This document shows, in pieces, positions 10,930 through 23,868 of a stretch of 64,000 bases of DNA; position 1 is the stretch's first letter, and every line of letters starts with the position of its first letter. The stretch comes from Rotaria macrura (taxonomy: Eukaryota; Rotifera; Eurotatoria; Philodinida; Philodinidae). The stretch spans positions 1-64,000 of the forward strand of contig OENT01000350.1 of the NCBI GenBank assembly GCA_900239685.1, read 5' to 3'. Made by a program: the position numbers and the translations under genes. The notes under the pieces were generated by a model. It worked only from the letters and a program-made list of their open reading frames with translations. It was not told the DNA's origin and made no database searches.

Positions 10930-13900
10930 ATGAACTGCCGTCGTATTATTAATCGACTGATAGATTCGTATAGACAGGATGTTTTTCTTTGTAAACGAAG
11001 GTCACAATTATTCTCTCGTTTTCTAACGACGAATAATCAATCCCAGTTAAATCAGTCAACAAGTCGATGGATACTCAAACGATATGTTGTACTTCTTGGA
11101 GTACCATTGACAAGTGTTTTATTCTATCGTTTATCAACAAAACCTGAAACACGAAGAAAACATAGAATTGTTTTAGAATGCATCGGAAGAGCCGTCCGGT
11201 AAAATCTATTGTTCTAAATAAAAATTACTTATGTTATTTGAATTTTCAGAACAGTTTCAGTTGGACTACAATCTATTTTAGATCAAAAATTCAGTCTACT
11301 ATTCAAACAAGCTGTAACAGCTAAGATTTTCGAATTGTGTATAAGATAAAACAAATAACTGTTTAGGGCACTGATGAGTATAGAACAACTTTAAACGCAT
11401 GTAGACGTCGAAATGCCAGACGTTTTGCTAATCTTTGTATTGATACCGGTGGTGTTTATGTCAAAATTGGTCAAGCTTTTGTATGTACTTCTTTCACTTA
11501 AATTAATTGTCATAAAAATGTCAATGACTTATCAATATGGATAATCTATATCTTCAGATGAATCTTCCAGAAGTAATACCAGTAGAGTACTATGATGAAT
11601 TACAAGTTCTTGAAGTAAATTTAACTTAAATAAAACGATGTTATATTGATGAGATTCATTAAATTTCATAGGAGCATGCTCTTCGTCGAGAAAAAGGCGA
11701 AGTAAACATTATTCTTAATCATTCTCTCATGTAACAAAATGTGATTCTGTTTTGTATTTATTAATTAGATAGATAGTTTGTTTAAACGATATTTTCATGA
11801 CGTACCAGAAAATGTCTTTGGAAAATTTAATCGAACTCCTATCGCAGCAGCATCATTATCTGAAGTTTATGAAGCTGAAACAAGGATAGGAGAAAAAGTA
11901 GCTGTGAAAGTACAATATTCAGATTTACGTGAGCGTTACGAAACTGATATTGCCACGGTAAATTAATAATAATGAACAAATCAACAATTATCATTTTTCA
12001 ATTATTGATTTGTTTTTTTTTCTTTTTCATTTTTTTTGGTGAGAATTCTACTTCGTCTTCTTGAATGGTTCAATCCAACTTGGACTATGGTAAAAACACG
12101 AAAAAATAATATTTTAGAAAAAAATATGTTTTTGATTCATGTATGTATTTTTCAAAGGCCTGGATGTTAGATGTAAGTTTGAAAAACAATAGACAACTGA
12201 TACATGTAAAAAATAAATAAACAATACTTCCATCGAATTAGGAATTACATGATGATTTAACTTTAGAATTAGGTGAATTATTACCTATTAAAATGTAAAC
12301 AAATCTATTTAGGATTAAATTTTAGATTTCCTTCATGAGGCAAGAAATGCTGAACGTTCTCGTGAATATCTGAAACATTTAGACTATGTTTATGTACCAA
12401 AAGTTCATTGGAATTTAACAAAGAAAGTAATCGTACTATTTGATGTACATATGCTGTATTTACTTAAAATTTTCGTTTTGACAGCGTATATTAACTTATG
12501 AATTTGTTCAAGGCATCACAATTGATCGTGTGGATGAATTAAAAAAAGCGAATCTATCATTAAAAGATGTAAGTGATACCTAACTCATGACTTCTAGTAA
12601 GATACTTGACTTTTTTCCTCATGGAATACAGTAGATACTATTGTTTGTTACGGTCGTTGATAGAAACGATAGACAGACGTCACGTTATCTGTTATATACC
12701 TCTCTATGTACGAATTTCATCTCATTCTCATCTAAGTCTTGTCATCGAAGATAAACACAGCTTAACTCTGATACTTATTTTAACATCAAATGATTCCGAC
12801 GGATGGTTATTCTATTCTATGATTCGATATCGATTTTCATCATAGGAAAGTAAGTTCGGTTTGTTTTTAAAAGGAAACAGGTCATATTTTTCAATCAAAT
12901 TATCATCATTGTACGTGAAACATTATTATTTGAATTATTTCATGTTTTATTTCTGAATAAACTTCAATCGTCAGTAGTAAATGTATATAATATAAATTGC
13001 CTGATAAGAATTTTTGATAGATATGACCACAGCATTTTTGAACATCGAATAGTACTTGAATAGTTCCATATTGTGTCTAAAAATAAGAACAATGACATAT
13101 ATCTAAGTTTCTTTCATTTATAACCTTATTTTATTCAATAAAATAATACTTGATATAACCATATTTACACGAATTTTATATAGAGTATAATGTCTGTGAA
13201 AGTTTCTTGCATTGTCTCAATGGTTTGATTTTAAAACCGTTGATCGATCTCTTTGAATCCTAAAATGTGATAATAAATAGGTGATAATTCTCGTTTCTGT
13301 CGCACATAACACATTCGAATCATAATGCATCTCTAGAAGTCGAGTAGTTTTGCAGTATTTAATATTGTATGAAATAATTCCATAATAATTTGACATTCTA
13401 TGAAGTATCTAGCTTGAAACAACGTTATAAATTTAAGAAATAAATTAGCATTCTCTGTAATGTATTCTGTTTTGCACGATTTCTCAAAACAAGTGAATGT
13501 GACAGTTTTTAAGTTTTAAACGAACTCTTTTTATGAAAAATTCATACGGAATTCCGTGTTTGTTGTTTTCGCTCTCAGAATTTCATCAACATTTTCGAAT
13601 GACAAGTATAGAAACAATTGTTTAATAAACCAATGTATAGTACATGAAAACTACTGTGTCTGAATTTATAGACATAGTATCATCGTAGTTCATCCATGAA
13701 ATCTTCGCTTAAAATTTAATATTTAGAAAAATAGATTGAACATTAGAATTAATATTTAATTAGATTTGATCTAGTCGATTCTATTTGTAATAAAATAAAC
13801 TAAATGTAGACTGTTACTCAACTCTATTCTCAATCATGTTATAGATGATATAATATCGTTTGATGTCTACTAATGTAATTCTAGCATGACCACCTTTTAA

Positions 13901-15356
13901 GAGTACCAATTGTCATTAACTTCACATCCGAATCGAGTTTATATAATAAAATAAATAGAACGGACGACTCTACTATCGTTTTTATCATTGATATGTGAAG
14001 AATATTGAACAGATTCGATTACTTGGATAGCCTGGAGATAAGTACTTAGTTAGAACTATATTCATACGCTTTGTTATTCATTGTTTTATAATCTTGCTTC
14101 AGTGAACCGTCGTAAAACTATTTATCACTATTAATTGTGAGTATTTACATCTATTTTGTATTTCTTCATAAAAGCAGTACTATAGGGTACGATTGACTCA
14201 TACTATCCATCTACTCTAATAAGTGTGTCCCGTGCATATCTAAAAGGATATGGTTCGTTTAAATGCTATGAATACATAATGGAACAATAAATTTCATCCG
14301 GATGTAGACGACTCACTATTTAGCCATCAACTGTTCGAATATATATATATATATATATCGAATTGTTCGTTGTAACTAGTAGATATTATCATCATGCTCG
14401 ACTAGTTGCCATTAGAGCACATCTTGAAAGATAAGCGATTGTATCTAATATTGTGCCTTACTTATATTAGTTTGATGAAACCAGCTGAAATCTTTACATG
14501 AGTAAGGTGGTTATGTCAAGGTTAACTAAACATATAATGATAATCTTTTAAATAAAACATGAACTATAATTTTATAATTTTAAATACTTCTAATAGATCG
14601 ACGAAAAATTGATTCGTATATTTGCCGAACAAATTTTTCGTACCGGTTTTGTACATGCTGATCCACATGCTGGTAATGTTCATGTTCAAGCAAATCAGAA
14701 AGTTATATCCAAAGGTTTTTCACAAGCAAAAATTCTTCTTCTTGATCATGGTCTCTATGAAACTTTATTGACTGAAGAACGTCAAATTCTTTGTAATCTA
14801 TGGATGGCGTCATTAAATAATGATCATGTAAAAATGAAACAAGCTGCTACTGCATTGGGCGCACCAGAGAAAGATTACGAAATATTCAGTACACTAGTGA
14901 CCATGAAACCGTTACCCGAAACAGAGCAATATAGTATTCCATCGTATGCATACGATTGGGATCCGTTGCCACGAGAATTACAAATGATTGCTTTGAAAAG
15001 TGGAAAATTTCAAATGCCAAGTGATGATGAGTATACGAAAGAAATGACCAATCAACAACGTGCAGATTTACAAAAACATTTTCGAATATTAATGGATAAA
15101 AAGCGCGTTGCCTTATTTCGTATTCTTAAGCAGATGCCAAAAACGATGTTTCTTTTATTAAGGTTTGATTAGCACGGAGGAAAACAAAACATAAATGACA
15201 TTGATATGATGTTTATTCTTTTTTTTCAGAAATCTTAATACTGTACGAAATATATTAAAAATTCATAATGTTCCTGATGTTGATCGAACACGTATAATGA
15301 CTGAAGTTTGTCAACAAGCATTAAAAGAATTTCAAACAAAAAAAAGGAAAATATAA
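10930..15356 (+). CDS. ADCK5: ADCK5-type atypical (ABC1/UbiB) kinase
   Basis: Thirteen exons: 10930-11198, 11250-11313, 11367-11480, 11558-11614, 11672-11701, 11769-11957, 12039-12089, 12158-12172, 12242-12272, 12326-12426, 12485-12568, 14597-15162, 15230-15356; 565 aa. The order matches human ADCK5: an Arg-rich N-terminus and hydrophobic segment (mitochondrial targeting and membrane anchor), the KxGQ motif as YVKIGQ, the Ala-rich loop IAAASLSEVY, VAVKVQ with catalytic Lys about 225, DFLHEARNAER, HADPHAGN with Asp about 357, and LLDHG with Asp about 385. UbiB kinases act at the inner mitochondrial membrane, mostly in lipid or coenzyme Q metabolism; the role of ADCK5 is poorly known. Exon 8 is 15 nt. 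Exon 7 can join in frame only at a TG acceptor (12037-12038). Intron 11 is 2,028 bp. The stop lies 90 bp from the convergent gene. Confidence 0.9.
12569..14596 (+). other. Long intron 11 of ADCK5 (2,028 bp)
   Basis: GTAAGT donor at 12569 and AG acceptor at 14595-14596. More than thirty times the length of the neighbouring introns; AT-rich with a (TA)n tract at 14339-14358. No exon or element was recognised inside. Confidence 0.75.
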
Positions 15357-15446
15357 TTCTACTAAAATCGAAAACAAAACAAAACAAAAACGAAATTTGT
15401 GCATGGTTTTTATTTTTGCTTTTTTTCTTCGTTTCCTTCACTGTGC

Positions 15447-16067
15447 TTATTTATCAATTGACGATTCATCGATTGCTTCAACGTATTGAATATCATCTGT
15501 ATTGTGTGTAAGAATAGCCGTTATCAATGATACTGAAATAAATAATGTTGCACCACAATGCACACCATAGGCCCATTGAAGATAATAAACTTGATGATAA
15601 TGACTCGATGGAATAAATATTATTACAAAACAGTCAAGTAAAAAGGCGAAGAGCAATAATATAATTGTCAATAACCAGTAACGACGACGACTTGTAAATG
15701 AAGTTTCAAGAAATGATAAAGTTGCTACAACAATTGAAATAAAAGCAATTACAAACGAAAGAATCAATGCTACGGCTGTGATAGGCATCCATAACAATGG
15801 ATGACTATAAGGAGGATAACCAAGACCACATGTCGTTACGATAGGATACGTTGAAGATTTGGTCCAGTCAAGGTGTTTTTCACACATGTATAATGGCCCG
15901 TAATGACCATGCTTTGTTTTTATCCAAAATGATGTTAAAACGGCAATTAAAATGAAAAGACAATGAAGCATTGTTAAAAATATAATTGCTACTTTAACGG
16001 GTGAAACAATGTAGATACGTTCAAATTTTGCACGAGGAGCATACATTTTTCTTCTTTTCTCAAGCAA
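15447..16067 (-). CDS. Four-transmembrane claudin/PMP22-superfamily-like protein
   Basis: Single-exon frame of 206 aa with four hydrophobic segments, about residues 26-48, 95-118, 129-152 and 170-192. The first extracellular loop has the claudin-like pattern W...GPLYMCE...C (W at about 48, then two Cys), where claudins have W-GLW-C-C. Charged N- and C-terminal tails are predicted cytosolic. Members of this superfamily act in cell-cell junctions or as membrane tetraspan regulators. Two in-frame ATGs (16067 and 16046) could start it; the upstream one is used. It is convergent with ADCK5. Family level is plausible; a precise orthologue is not recognised. Confidence 0.7.
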   Translation of the reverse strand: MLEKRRKMYAPRAKFERIYIVSPVKVAIIFLTMLHCLFILIAVLTSFWIKTKHGHYGPLYMCEKHLDWTKSSTYPIVTTCGLGYPPYSHPLLWMPITAVALILSFVIAFISIVVATLSFLETSFTSRRRYWLLTIILLLFAFLLDCFVIIFIPSSHYHQVYYLQWAYGVHCGATLFISVSLITAILTHNTDDIQYVEAIDESSIDK

Positions 16068-16923
16068 CTAAACAACTGACAAATAGATTGCTCTTTTCTC
16101 TAGTAGCAGAATTCTTAGACGCATAATATTGCAGAAATAAGTATTTATTCTAGTTTGTCTCTATATCTATCGAGAAAAAACAGCGTTTTCTCGTTGTGTT
16201 AGCTAAGAAAAAGAAAAGGAAGACAACAGAACACAGAACATATATGTTACTATTTTTTTCTTATTTGTACGATCCATCTGCTCTACAAGATAGAATAAAG
16301 CTTGCTGCTCAAATGAAGATATAGTTATCTCGAGGTCGCTTTACAGTTGGCCAAGGATATAATGAATAACATACTGAAGTATTGATCATCTTATGACGAA
16401 AACAGGTGTACTTCAGCTAATATTATTATTCCTTTTTGCTTTATGATATGAAGAATAATTATTACGATAAATATATGAAAACGGAAAATTGATTATATTT
16501 AGTACTATTACATAAATTCTATTAGTGTTGTTAGTCTTCAAGGTCAATCTAAATATGTTTATCTTGTTTAAACATAGAGATGTATTCATCGTTTTTCTTT
16601 CTTGTTTTCTCTTTGAAACTAGTCAAGTAAACGTGCAAAAACTTGAGAAAAACAACAAGTAAAATGAAATATATGATGGAATATATATTGTTTAACAGAT
16701 AAGATACATCGGACGTCCTTTCTATGTAAAACAAAGAACAATATCTACAAGTAAAAAAAAAAGAAGAAGTATTGTAGCTTATAAAAAGCTTGTAGTTTTA
16801 CGAGATAATAAAAGCAAACAAACATCTCGTTTTCTTATCATAAAACTCATCTCACTTAAATTTTTATTGTTGTTTTAAACATTTACTGGTGTGTTAAGTG
16901 AATACGTAAAGCCTACTAAAACG
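16068..16923. other. Intergenic, head-to-head promoter interval
   Basis: About 860 bp between two divergently transcribed genes (the claudin-like gene and the LolA-like gene). AT-rich; no coding exon recognised. Confidence 0.45.
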
Positions 16924-19017
16924 ATGTGTCTACTACCAACATATCTAGTAGGAATATTCATTGTTCTTATTACTACAACACAAGGACAAATCGATACAAA
17001 CCTATGTCCGAATGGACAATCACCGCCAATCGAGGACCCAAAATGGCGTCATATACCACATCGATTCGAAATCATTACTGAATTAATTACCGGAACAGAT
17101 GTTATGGAATTATCACAAGCTTTTTCAGCAGTGCGAGATTCTATGATAACAAATACGAAAAGAGGTAGCCTATTGTTAGTAATCAAGTCTTTCTATTATA
17201 CCATATGATGTTTTGCTTTCAGAGGGACAATTACAATTTTATTGGAATTTCGCAACTAATGAATCATTTCAAATATTAACTGCTGTGATCAATCAACAAG
17301 CAGTGCCAGTATGCTTGAGACAAGAAATTCTTGAAACAGCTGAGACAAGTGTTATTCAACCAAATAGTCTTTTTGTGAAGCCATCTGTTCTTCTCGGTTT
17401 TGGTGCACGCAATCAACGAAACACTCAGTGGGGTATTCAATATGATGGCGATGAAGATTTACGTGGCATTCCTGCTAATCGCTTCAAATCATGCTTTTAT
17501 TTACAGGATATAAGAGCAACCGTGTCAGCTACTTATTACGTATCAGATGTCACCAAATTCGTAGCTTATCTACCAGCAAACATAAGTATTATTTTGAGAT
17601 TAGATGTGACTGTATCAAAATCAGATGGTCGTCGAGAATCCTTTACTTACAATGTCTTTCGTTATTCACCTGAACCCAGTCGATTCGAAGAGCGTCAAGC
17701 ATTAGAAACACCAGCAGGCGTCTTTTGTCCGAACCGAGTGTCGACATTACCTGTGCCACAGAATATTCCGGAACGAGTTAGTTCAAATGCTGAATTTTTC
17801 ATACGAAACTTTAATAGTTCCATAGTTAGTGCACATAATTTATATGATACTGAATTTCAATTTACTCGTTTTGATTCTTGGTATGCTGATCCTTTCGGTA
17901 GACCAGATTGGTTGCATTATACTGAAATTCATGATTTTGCTGTTGGTCTGAGTTATCAATTTAATCATACAAATTATCGATGCCGTGTTCAAGATATCGG
18001 TACTAGTTTCAATGATGCTGTATCGTCTTCTGATAATTCTGGTATATTACAAATGGGTAACCCTCAGCACTTACTCTTATTGGATGACATGACCTATCTC
18101 TACACTGGTGAAAAACGGTGTCATGAGCGAGTTTGGTGTCATGTGTGGATCGGTCAAAAAAATGGCTCAAATGATACAGTAGAACAACGAGAATGGTACT
18201 GGGCAGCAAGTATTAATGAAGAACCAATAACAAATTGGATTCCCATGAAATTAATCTTAAAACGATTTCTGGCTAGAGCTCCGATTTTTACACTTGAAAT
18301 AAGTAAGTGACGCTTATTTAAAAAAAGGAAAGTCTATACGTCATATATTTTCTGTTCGAAGATCTTTACAATTTTCGTCGTCGTCCGATGACAGTATTTG
18401 AACTTGACTATACATTGGCTGAGTGTTATCGTTCTTTGGGTCCAGCTGGTAAAAATATACCTTACTAAGTTGATTGATCGTTTAAAAATTTCTGTTATGT
18501 TTTGCTTTTTTTTACAGCGAATTTCAACCTAGCAGTTCTGTCATTTAAAATAGCAAATGATGAAAAATATCCAGTATTCCAAAATTTGAATTATTTCCGT
18601 CTTCATGTATGGGAGACATTAATGTTTAGAATGTTTATTCGACCAACTCGTCTGTCAAATCTAATTGTTGATCAAGAAGATACTGATATTTTAGTTACAT
18701 TCACATTACTTGATGCACCTCCACGTACAGGTCCTGTTGAAGATCCTTTACAAGAGTCATCGTTAGATACAATTGTTCAACGTCTTACAAGAATCATTGA
18801 TTCTGATACTCTAAGTTTTCGTGCTCGATTCGGTGAAAAACAAGTTACATTACGTGCACGTGCGAATTCACTAAATATTGATCATGAAAGTACAAAAACT
18901 GTACAGCGATCTTCAGGTGGTACAGTAACCGGTCTTTGGATTGCTTTTATTATAATCGGTCTGATAATCGGTGTTGTTGGTGGGATTTTCGGATGTCAAA
19001 AGTTGACAAGCCCTTAA
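16924..19017 (+). CDS. Secreted/type I membrane protein, probably LolA-like domain family
   Basis: Four exons: 16924-17164, 17223-18302, 18362-18448, 18518-19017; 635 aa. The ATG at 16924 opens a signal peptide (MCLLPTYLVGIFIVLITTT) and the protein ends with a TM helix (LWIAFIIIGLIIGVVGG) and a short tail. The ectodomain has many Cys and N-glycosylation sites. Motifs LRGIPANRFKSC and LETPAGVFCPNR match, from memory, the pattern of metazoan proteins annotated as LolA-like domain-containing (RGIPxxRWxSC, PxGVxC). Function of that family is unknown; the fold is related to lipid-binding LolA/LolB. The membrane topology is clear, the family name is moderately supported. Confidence 0.62.
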
Positions 19018-19119
19018 AAGACGATTCGTTCAATCAAAGACAAAACTCGTTTTTTTTTTATTGAATATTTATTTCTATGCAACGTTTGTGTGTCTATCTT
19101 CTTTCTTTTTCACATTCAT

Positions 19120-19125
19120 AATAAA
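19120..19125 (+). promoter_or_regulatory. Poly(A) signal AATAAA
   Basis: Canonical hexamer 103 bp after the stop codon of the LolA-like gene. Confidence 0.45.
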
Positions 19126-20544
19126 AATAATAGAGAAATGTTTCATAGAATCGATGATTGCTAACATGAACATGATTGACAAATGAGAAAATATAGTCTA
19201 AGAGAAATTGTTTGTTGAATCAGCTGGACAATGACGCAAGACACAAGATAAACTGTAAATTTTTCTTTCGTTGTCTTATCATATTTTTTGCTTTGAAATC
19301 ATTATTTGACGATTGTCATTGCAACAAAAACAAGAAGATTCTTTTAGTAAGCGAGTAAAGAAAAAATGTTTAGGTTGATGAGTATATTTGAACTTTCAGG
19401 AATGTTGTAATCGGAATAGGTTGAATCTGTTAAGATTAGTTGTGTTTTTAAATAGCTATCAATGTTCTCAATAATAGTTTAGAATATTATATAAGTAATG
19501 ATATAGAAGAAGAATTTTTTTTTTGTAATGTTGAATGTCTAGAAAAATAAAATATCAATATTTAACTATCTATGAAAAAACTTCAGTTGAGTAACTAAAG
19601 CGATTACATAATGATAAGAATGCATCCTTTCAAGGTCAAATTGTCATACTGTTCGTTCGATTTTTATCAGTGTACAAGAAATTTACTTTTTCGAAATTAA
19701 TAGAGATAAGTATCATCGTGGAAGTAACGTTAAATAGACTTGATTCTTTTAGGTGAGAACGATTACCTATGAAAGAAAAGAGTCCATGGGTGGATTCATT
19801 GATGAATGCTGTATATTGTACGACTTCAATAATCAGTCACATGAAGCAATCAGGATTCTGTATTTTGATCATTCAATGACGTCAAGAAACTAAAAAGATC
19901 ACAACGCTATTATTTAGCTAGATAAATAAATGGATATCGATAATGCTACTTACTAACTCTAAATATACTGCTTAATTTCCAAACATGTGTTGCTTGAAAT
20001 TTAGGAAAGATCTCTGTTAAATTTTCTAGTGTCACTCTTTCAAATTATATTCGACTTTTTTTTAAAGATAATCATTACAGAAATATAGATATTAATTATT
20101 CAAGTAACGATTTGATATTAATTGTCTTTTTGAAAGGAAAAACTATAGTTATATTCCTCTATCAATTCTATAATTCATAGTCAAACTTTGAGAAAAAAGT
20201 CAAATGATTCATGCCTTTAAACAGTACGATTGTATGTCTAAATACTACGTGTTCCTGTAGTTTTTTAAATATTTATCATCCTTTTGTATAATACTACGAA
20301 AAGACAAAGAATAGGTACTGTTTTGATTGAAAACTTGAAGGATATCTTTATAAACATATACGATACCTTATTGTAGAAAAAAATAAATAAACACGAATAA
20401 CAAGGATCCCTTCATCTATATTTATCAAAAGAGGGCAGTTATTGAAAGAAAAAGCATGTATGCTTTTACTTCTGCCAATAAGACCTAATCGGATGTACAC
20501 TACATGCACTACTTTGTAAGTACGAGTTCAATACACATTCTCCT

Positions 20545-20545
<1 letters not shown>

Positions 20546-20579
<34 letters not shown>
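20546..20579. repeat. (TA)n microsatellite
   Basis: About 17 perfect TA dinucleotides. Confidence 0.9.
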
Positions 20580-20582
<3 letters not shown>

Positions 20583-22049
20583 ATGAATTAATATTTTTCA
20601 TCAATGCTTGCTTCAATGACTTAACTCATAGCAACATTGACTTTACGTGTTACTAGTCGATCAATATTTTTTCTCTTCTTTTGGTGTCTAATGTTTTACA
20701 TATCCTCACGTTTTTTCTTTCTCTTCACCATTTTCTCTTGATAATTGGACAACATTCATTATTTATATAATAACTATCTAGAGAAAGCAAAAAACAATCA
20801 TCATTTTGTATTCGCTGAAGGTACTTGTCATTATGATGATGAAACTAATCAAAATGACCTGTGTAAATGGTTTTTATTAATCGACTGTTTATTTTCTTTT
20901 CTTACTTGTCGAAGCAAACAACGTGAATCTTTCTCGCTGCATAGCCTTCTCATATACAATTAATAGCTGAGGTACGTATAAAACGAAAAATCGAGCCGGC
21001 GACGTAATGTCATATTGAGGATGTAGAGAAAAATACTTTATTACACAGTATGGTTCAAATCTTCATAATCGTTCTATTTTCTTTCGTCTGTCACATTGAT
21101 TTCACATTGACGCACTCAAAATGTGTTCGAAGCTTGTCTTCTTCTATTAAGATTTATTACTGTCATTGGAAGGAGAAGAAGAAAAAGAATGTTTTTCTTC
21201 GTTGATCTGAAACTAGAAATCAGCAGCTTTACACGTATAAACTTTGGCAAAATCTCCGATGAGTGATTAATTGATGAAACAACAAAAAATTGACAGAGAC
21301 ACAAAAGGCATGGAGAGTATTGTCGAGTGAAACCATAAGGTCTCTTGTTTTATCTCTTTTTTTTTCTTTTTGATTTTGTTGATTATCTCAGCATAAGAAG
21401 AAAACATACTGTCCTTGTTTGATAGTTATTTCAATACGGACCTAATGATGCTTTTTCCAATATTCAGGTCGTTACGCATTTTCATAATTGATAAATCACT
21501 ATGCTGCATAGTTGATAATATTATTTAGTTTCTAATTATAAAATAGTTTATCTTAATGTTGAATATGCGAAGTATTAATTTAGTTAATATTGAGAAAAAA
21601 TTTGTTGTCCTTATCACTATTTTTCCTATTTGAAATTAATTCTAAATCGAAGGGACACATCGATAATTGGTAACTTGTATTTTCGTTTCTTTCTTTTTTT
21701 TTGATTCTTGGATCGACTATTTGGATAATCGTTGATTATATCGCAATCACCAGTTTTTCCTTTTCTACCTCGTATCAAATATTGATCTTTCAGTCATGCG
21801 AAGAGATCCATTATTCACATAAATATATGATTCAATGAGAAAAAAAGATATAAATACGCATCATTCATGAAACGAGTTTTCGTCTTCCGTTAAAATAGTT
21901 GGTAAATATACTAGTTAATGATCATAGTGAACAAGCAAGCTCAATAGATAGCACTGCTGGGTACTTCCAATGGTTCTAACTGATCTATTGAAAAAAAATT
22001 GTTGTTCACACAAATGGAAAACTACTATCATTATCATCGAATCAATATG

Positions 22050-22075
22050 ATATATATATATATATATATATATAT
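22050..22075. repeat. (TA)n microsatellite
   Basis: About 13 TA dinucleotides in the gene-free interval. Confidence 0.85.
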
Positions 22076-22218
22076 GAAGTATTTCCGTCATCGAATCACG
22101 CAGATCAAACAGGATCATTTGATAAAAAGCATGGTCAGGCCATGAAACTAAGAAGAGTAATACTTCTTCCATACGATAGACTGTTTTTGCCTCTTTCTCT
22201 CACTCATTCACTCACTCT

Positions 22219-22257
22219 CTATCTGTCTGTCTGTCTGTCTTTCTGTCTGTCTTTCTC
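22219..22257. repeat. (CTGT)n microsatellite, interrupted
   Basis: Repeated CTGT units with two TTTC interruptions, preceded by a CTCACT-rich tract. Confidence 0.85.
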
Positions 22258-23868
22258 TAATGTCTAAACTAGATGTTATTTGTTACCAGTTGCTTACATC
22301 AGAGCGGATTGAATCATGAGAAAAAAGTTGACACATTTATAGAAAATACTGCAATATGCTTATGGTCATCGAATCGGTGAGTTTATGTTAAGAGAAAATA
22401 TTTTTCTTCATGTAGAATATTTGCACATGTAAACTATTATGCTACCACTTCTATCATGGATGATAATACATGTTCACACACTATACTGTAATAAGACATC
22501 TTATTTTAGTATACAGATATGATGTCGATTGGTTCGAGGCTAGTTGATAGACATTGATAAAATATGTCAGCGTACTGATAGAGATGATTGTTTTTGAATA
22601 CTCTTTTAGATATCCTATGAAAAACAAACACAACAATAGAGAGAAAAGAATCCCAGCAGACAATACACGTATTAGCTATAAACAAATGAAAGACCATAAT
22701 ACTGAAGATCATAATATGAAAATATGCCGATTGTTAAAAGCCGTATCATAAAATTACTATAAATGGTTTGATCATATTAGAGAATACGAAACGATTGTTT
22801 CGATCAAGGGGTTTGCCCATATACTGAAGCTGAGAATGTCTTTGTGTCTCCATGTAAAAAAAAAGGTTAGGAACGGAAGATTTGTTGAGTAAACACTATC
22901 GAGAGAAAAATAATTGCTTCAGATCTTTTGCCTATCTGACAACGAGAATTCTCTCTCTCTCGTTCTCTCATAACGTGTAGTACCTATAGAATGTACACTA
23001 GAAACTATAAATCAACAAACGACAACAGTTGCCTATTTGATAGCTTTGATATTTTTACAAATGAAACAGGAAAGAAAATGGGTATGATTATTTTGTTTTT
23101 CGAGGTGATTTTATACACCTTGGCAAAAAAAATCTTCGCAGACGCGCTTTTTTGTTTCTTCCTTGTGTCGTGCCTTCTTTTTATTTTTTTTTTACAAATG
23201 AAGCATATTATCATCCATATGTCGAAAGATGCTTGTATCAAAAAAACAATGCAGGGAAAAAACATCCAGCGATTGTCCTAGTTGAAAGACAAAATCTACT
23301 TTTGTTCTAATGCTATTCTTTAGGCAGAGTATTTTTTTTTTCGATGCTTTTTCTTTTGCTATGATAACAAATTGATCTGATCTATTCTGATAGAATTGTG
23401 TGAAATGTTCTAAAAGAAAAATTAATAGGATGAGAATACTATTTGATTCGATTACGTTACCCAATTCATCTAAATGCAAATCAGTGTGTTATTCTGATTT
23501 GTTTCCCTTCTTCGCTTCTATTCTCATCGTTAGTGTAATCTCACCTTTTAGATACAGACAGGTACAACAATATATAGATACAAAACTGAAAATTGCAGTT
23601 GGTGATTTCAATAATCGAGTAACATTCTGTATACTAAATGAAGCATGTGACGAAAAGCATAGCATGGATTAATCCCAGAAGAAATCAAACCCTTTTGAGA
23701 TTTACAAATTCGACTAGAAACTTTCAATTAGGATGATATGACTTATGAGAGAATGATTTACTTCATTGAACTGAAACAATCAACTACACGTCTATCTATC
23801 TATCTATATACGTTTATGTATATGTAATTATGTATTTATATACTAGTTTGCATCATTTTTTTTTCAGC

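Larger units (their letters stand above)
19018..23868. other. Gene-free region, about 4.8 kb
   Basis: The longest gene-free interval in the window. It contains (TA)n tracts, a CTGT-type microsatellite and many short open frames without motifs. The downstream part probably includes promoter and 5' UTR of the muscarinic receptor; a polypyrimidine tract and CAG directly precede its ATG, so a splice acceptor for an upstream non-coding exon is possible. Confidence 0.45.
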
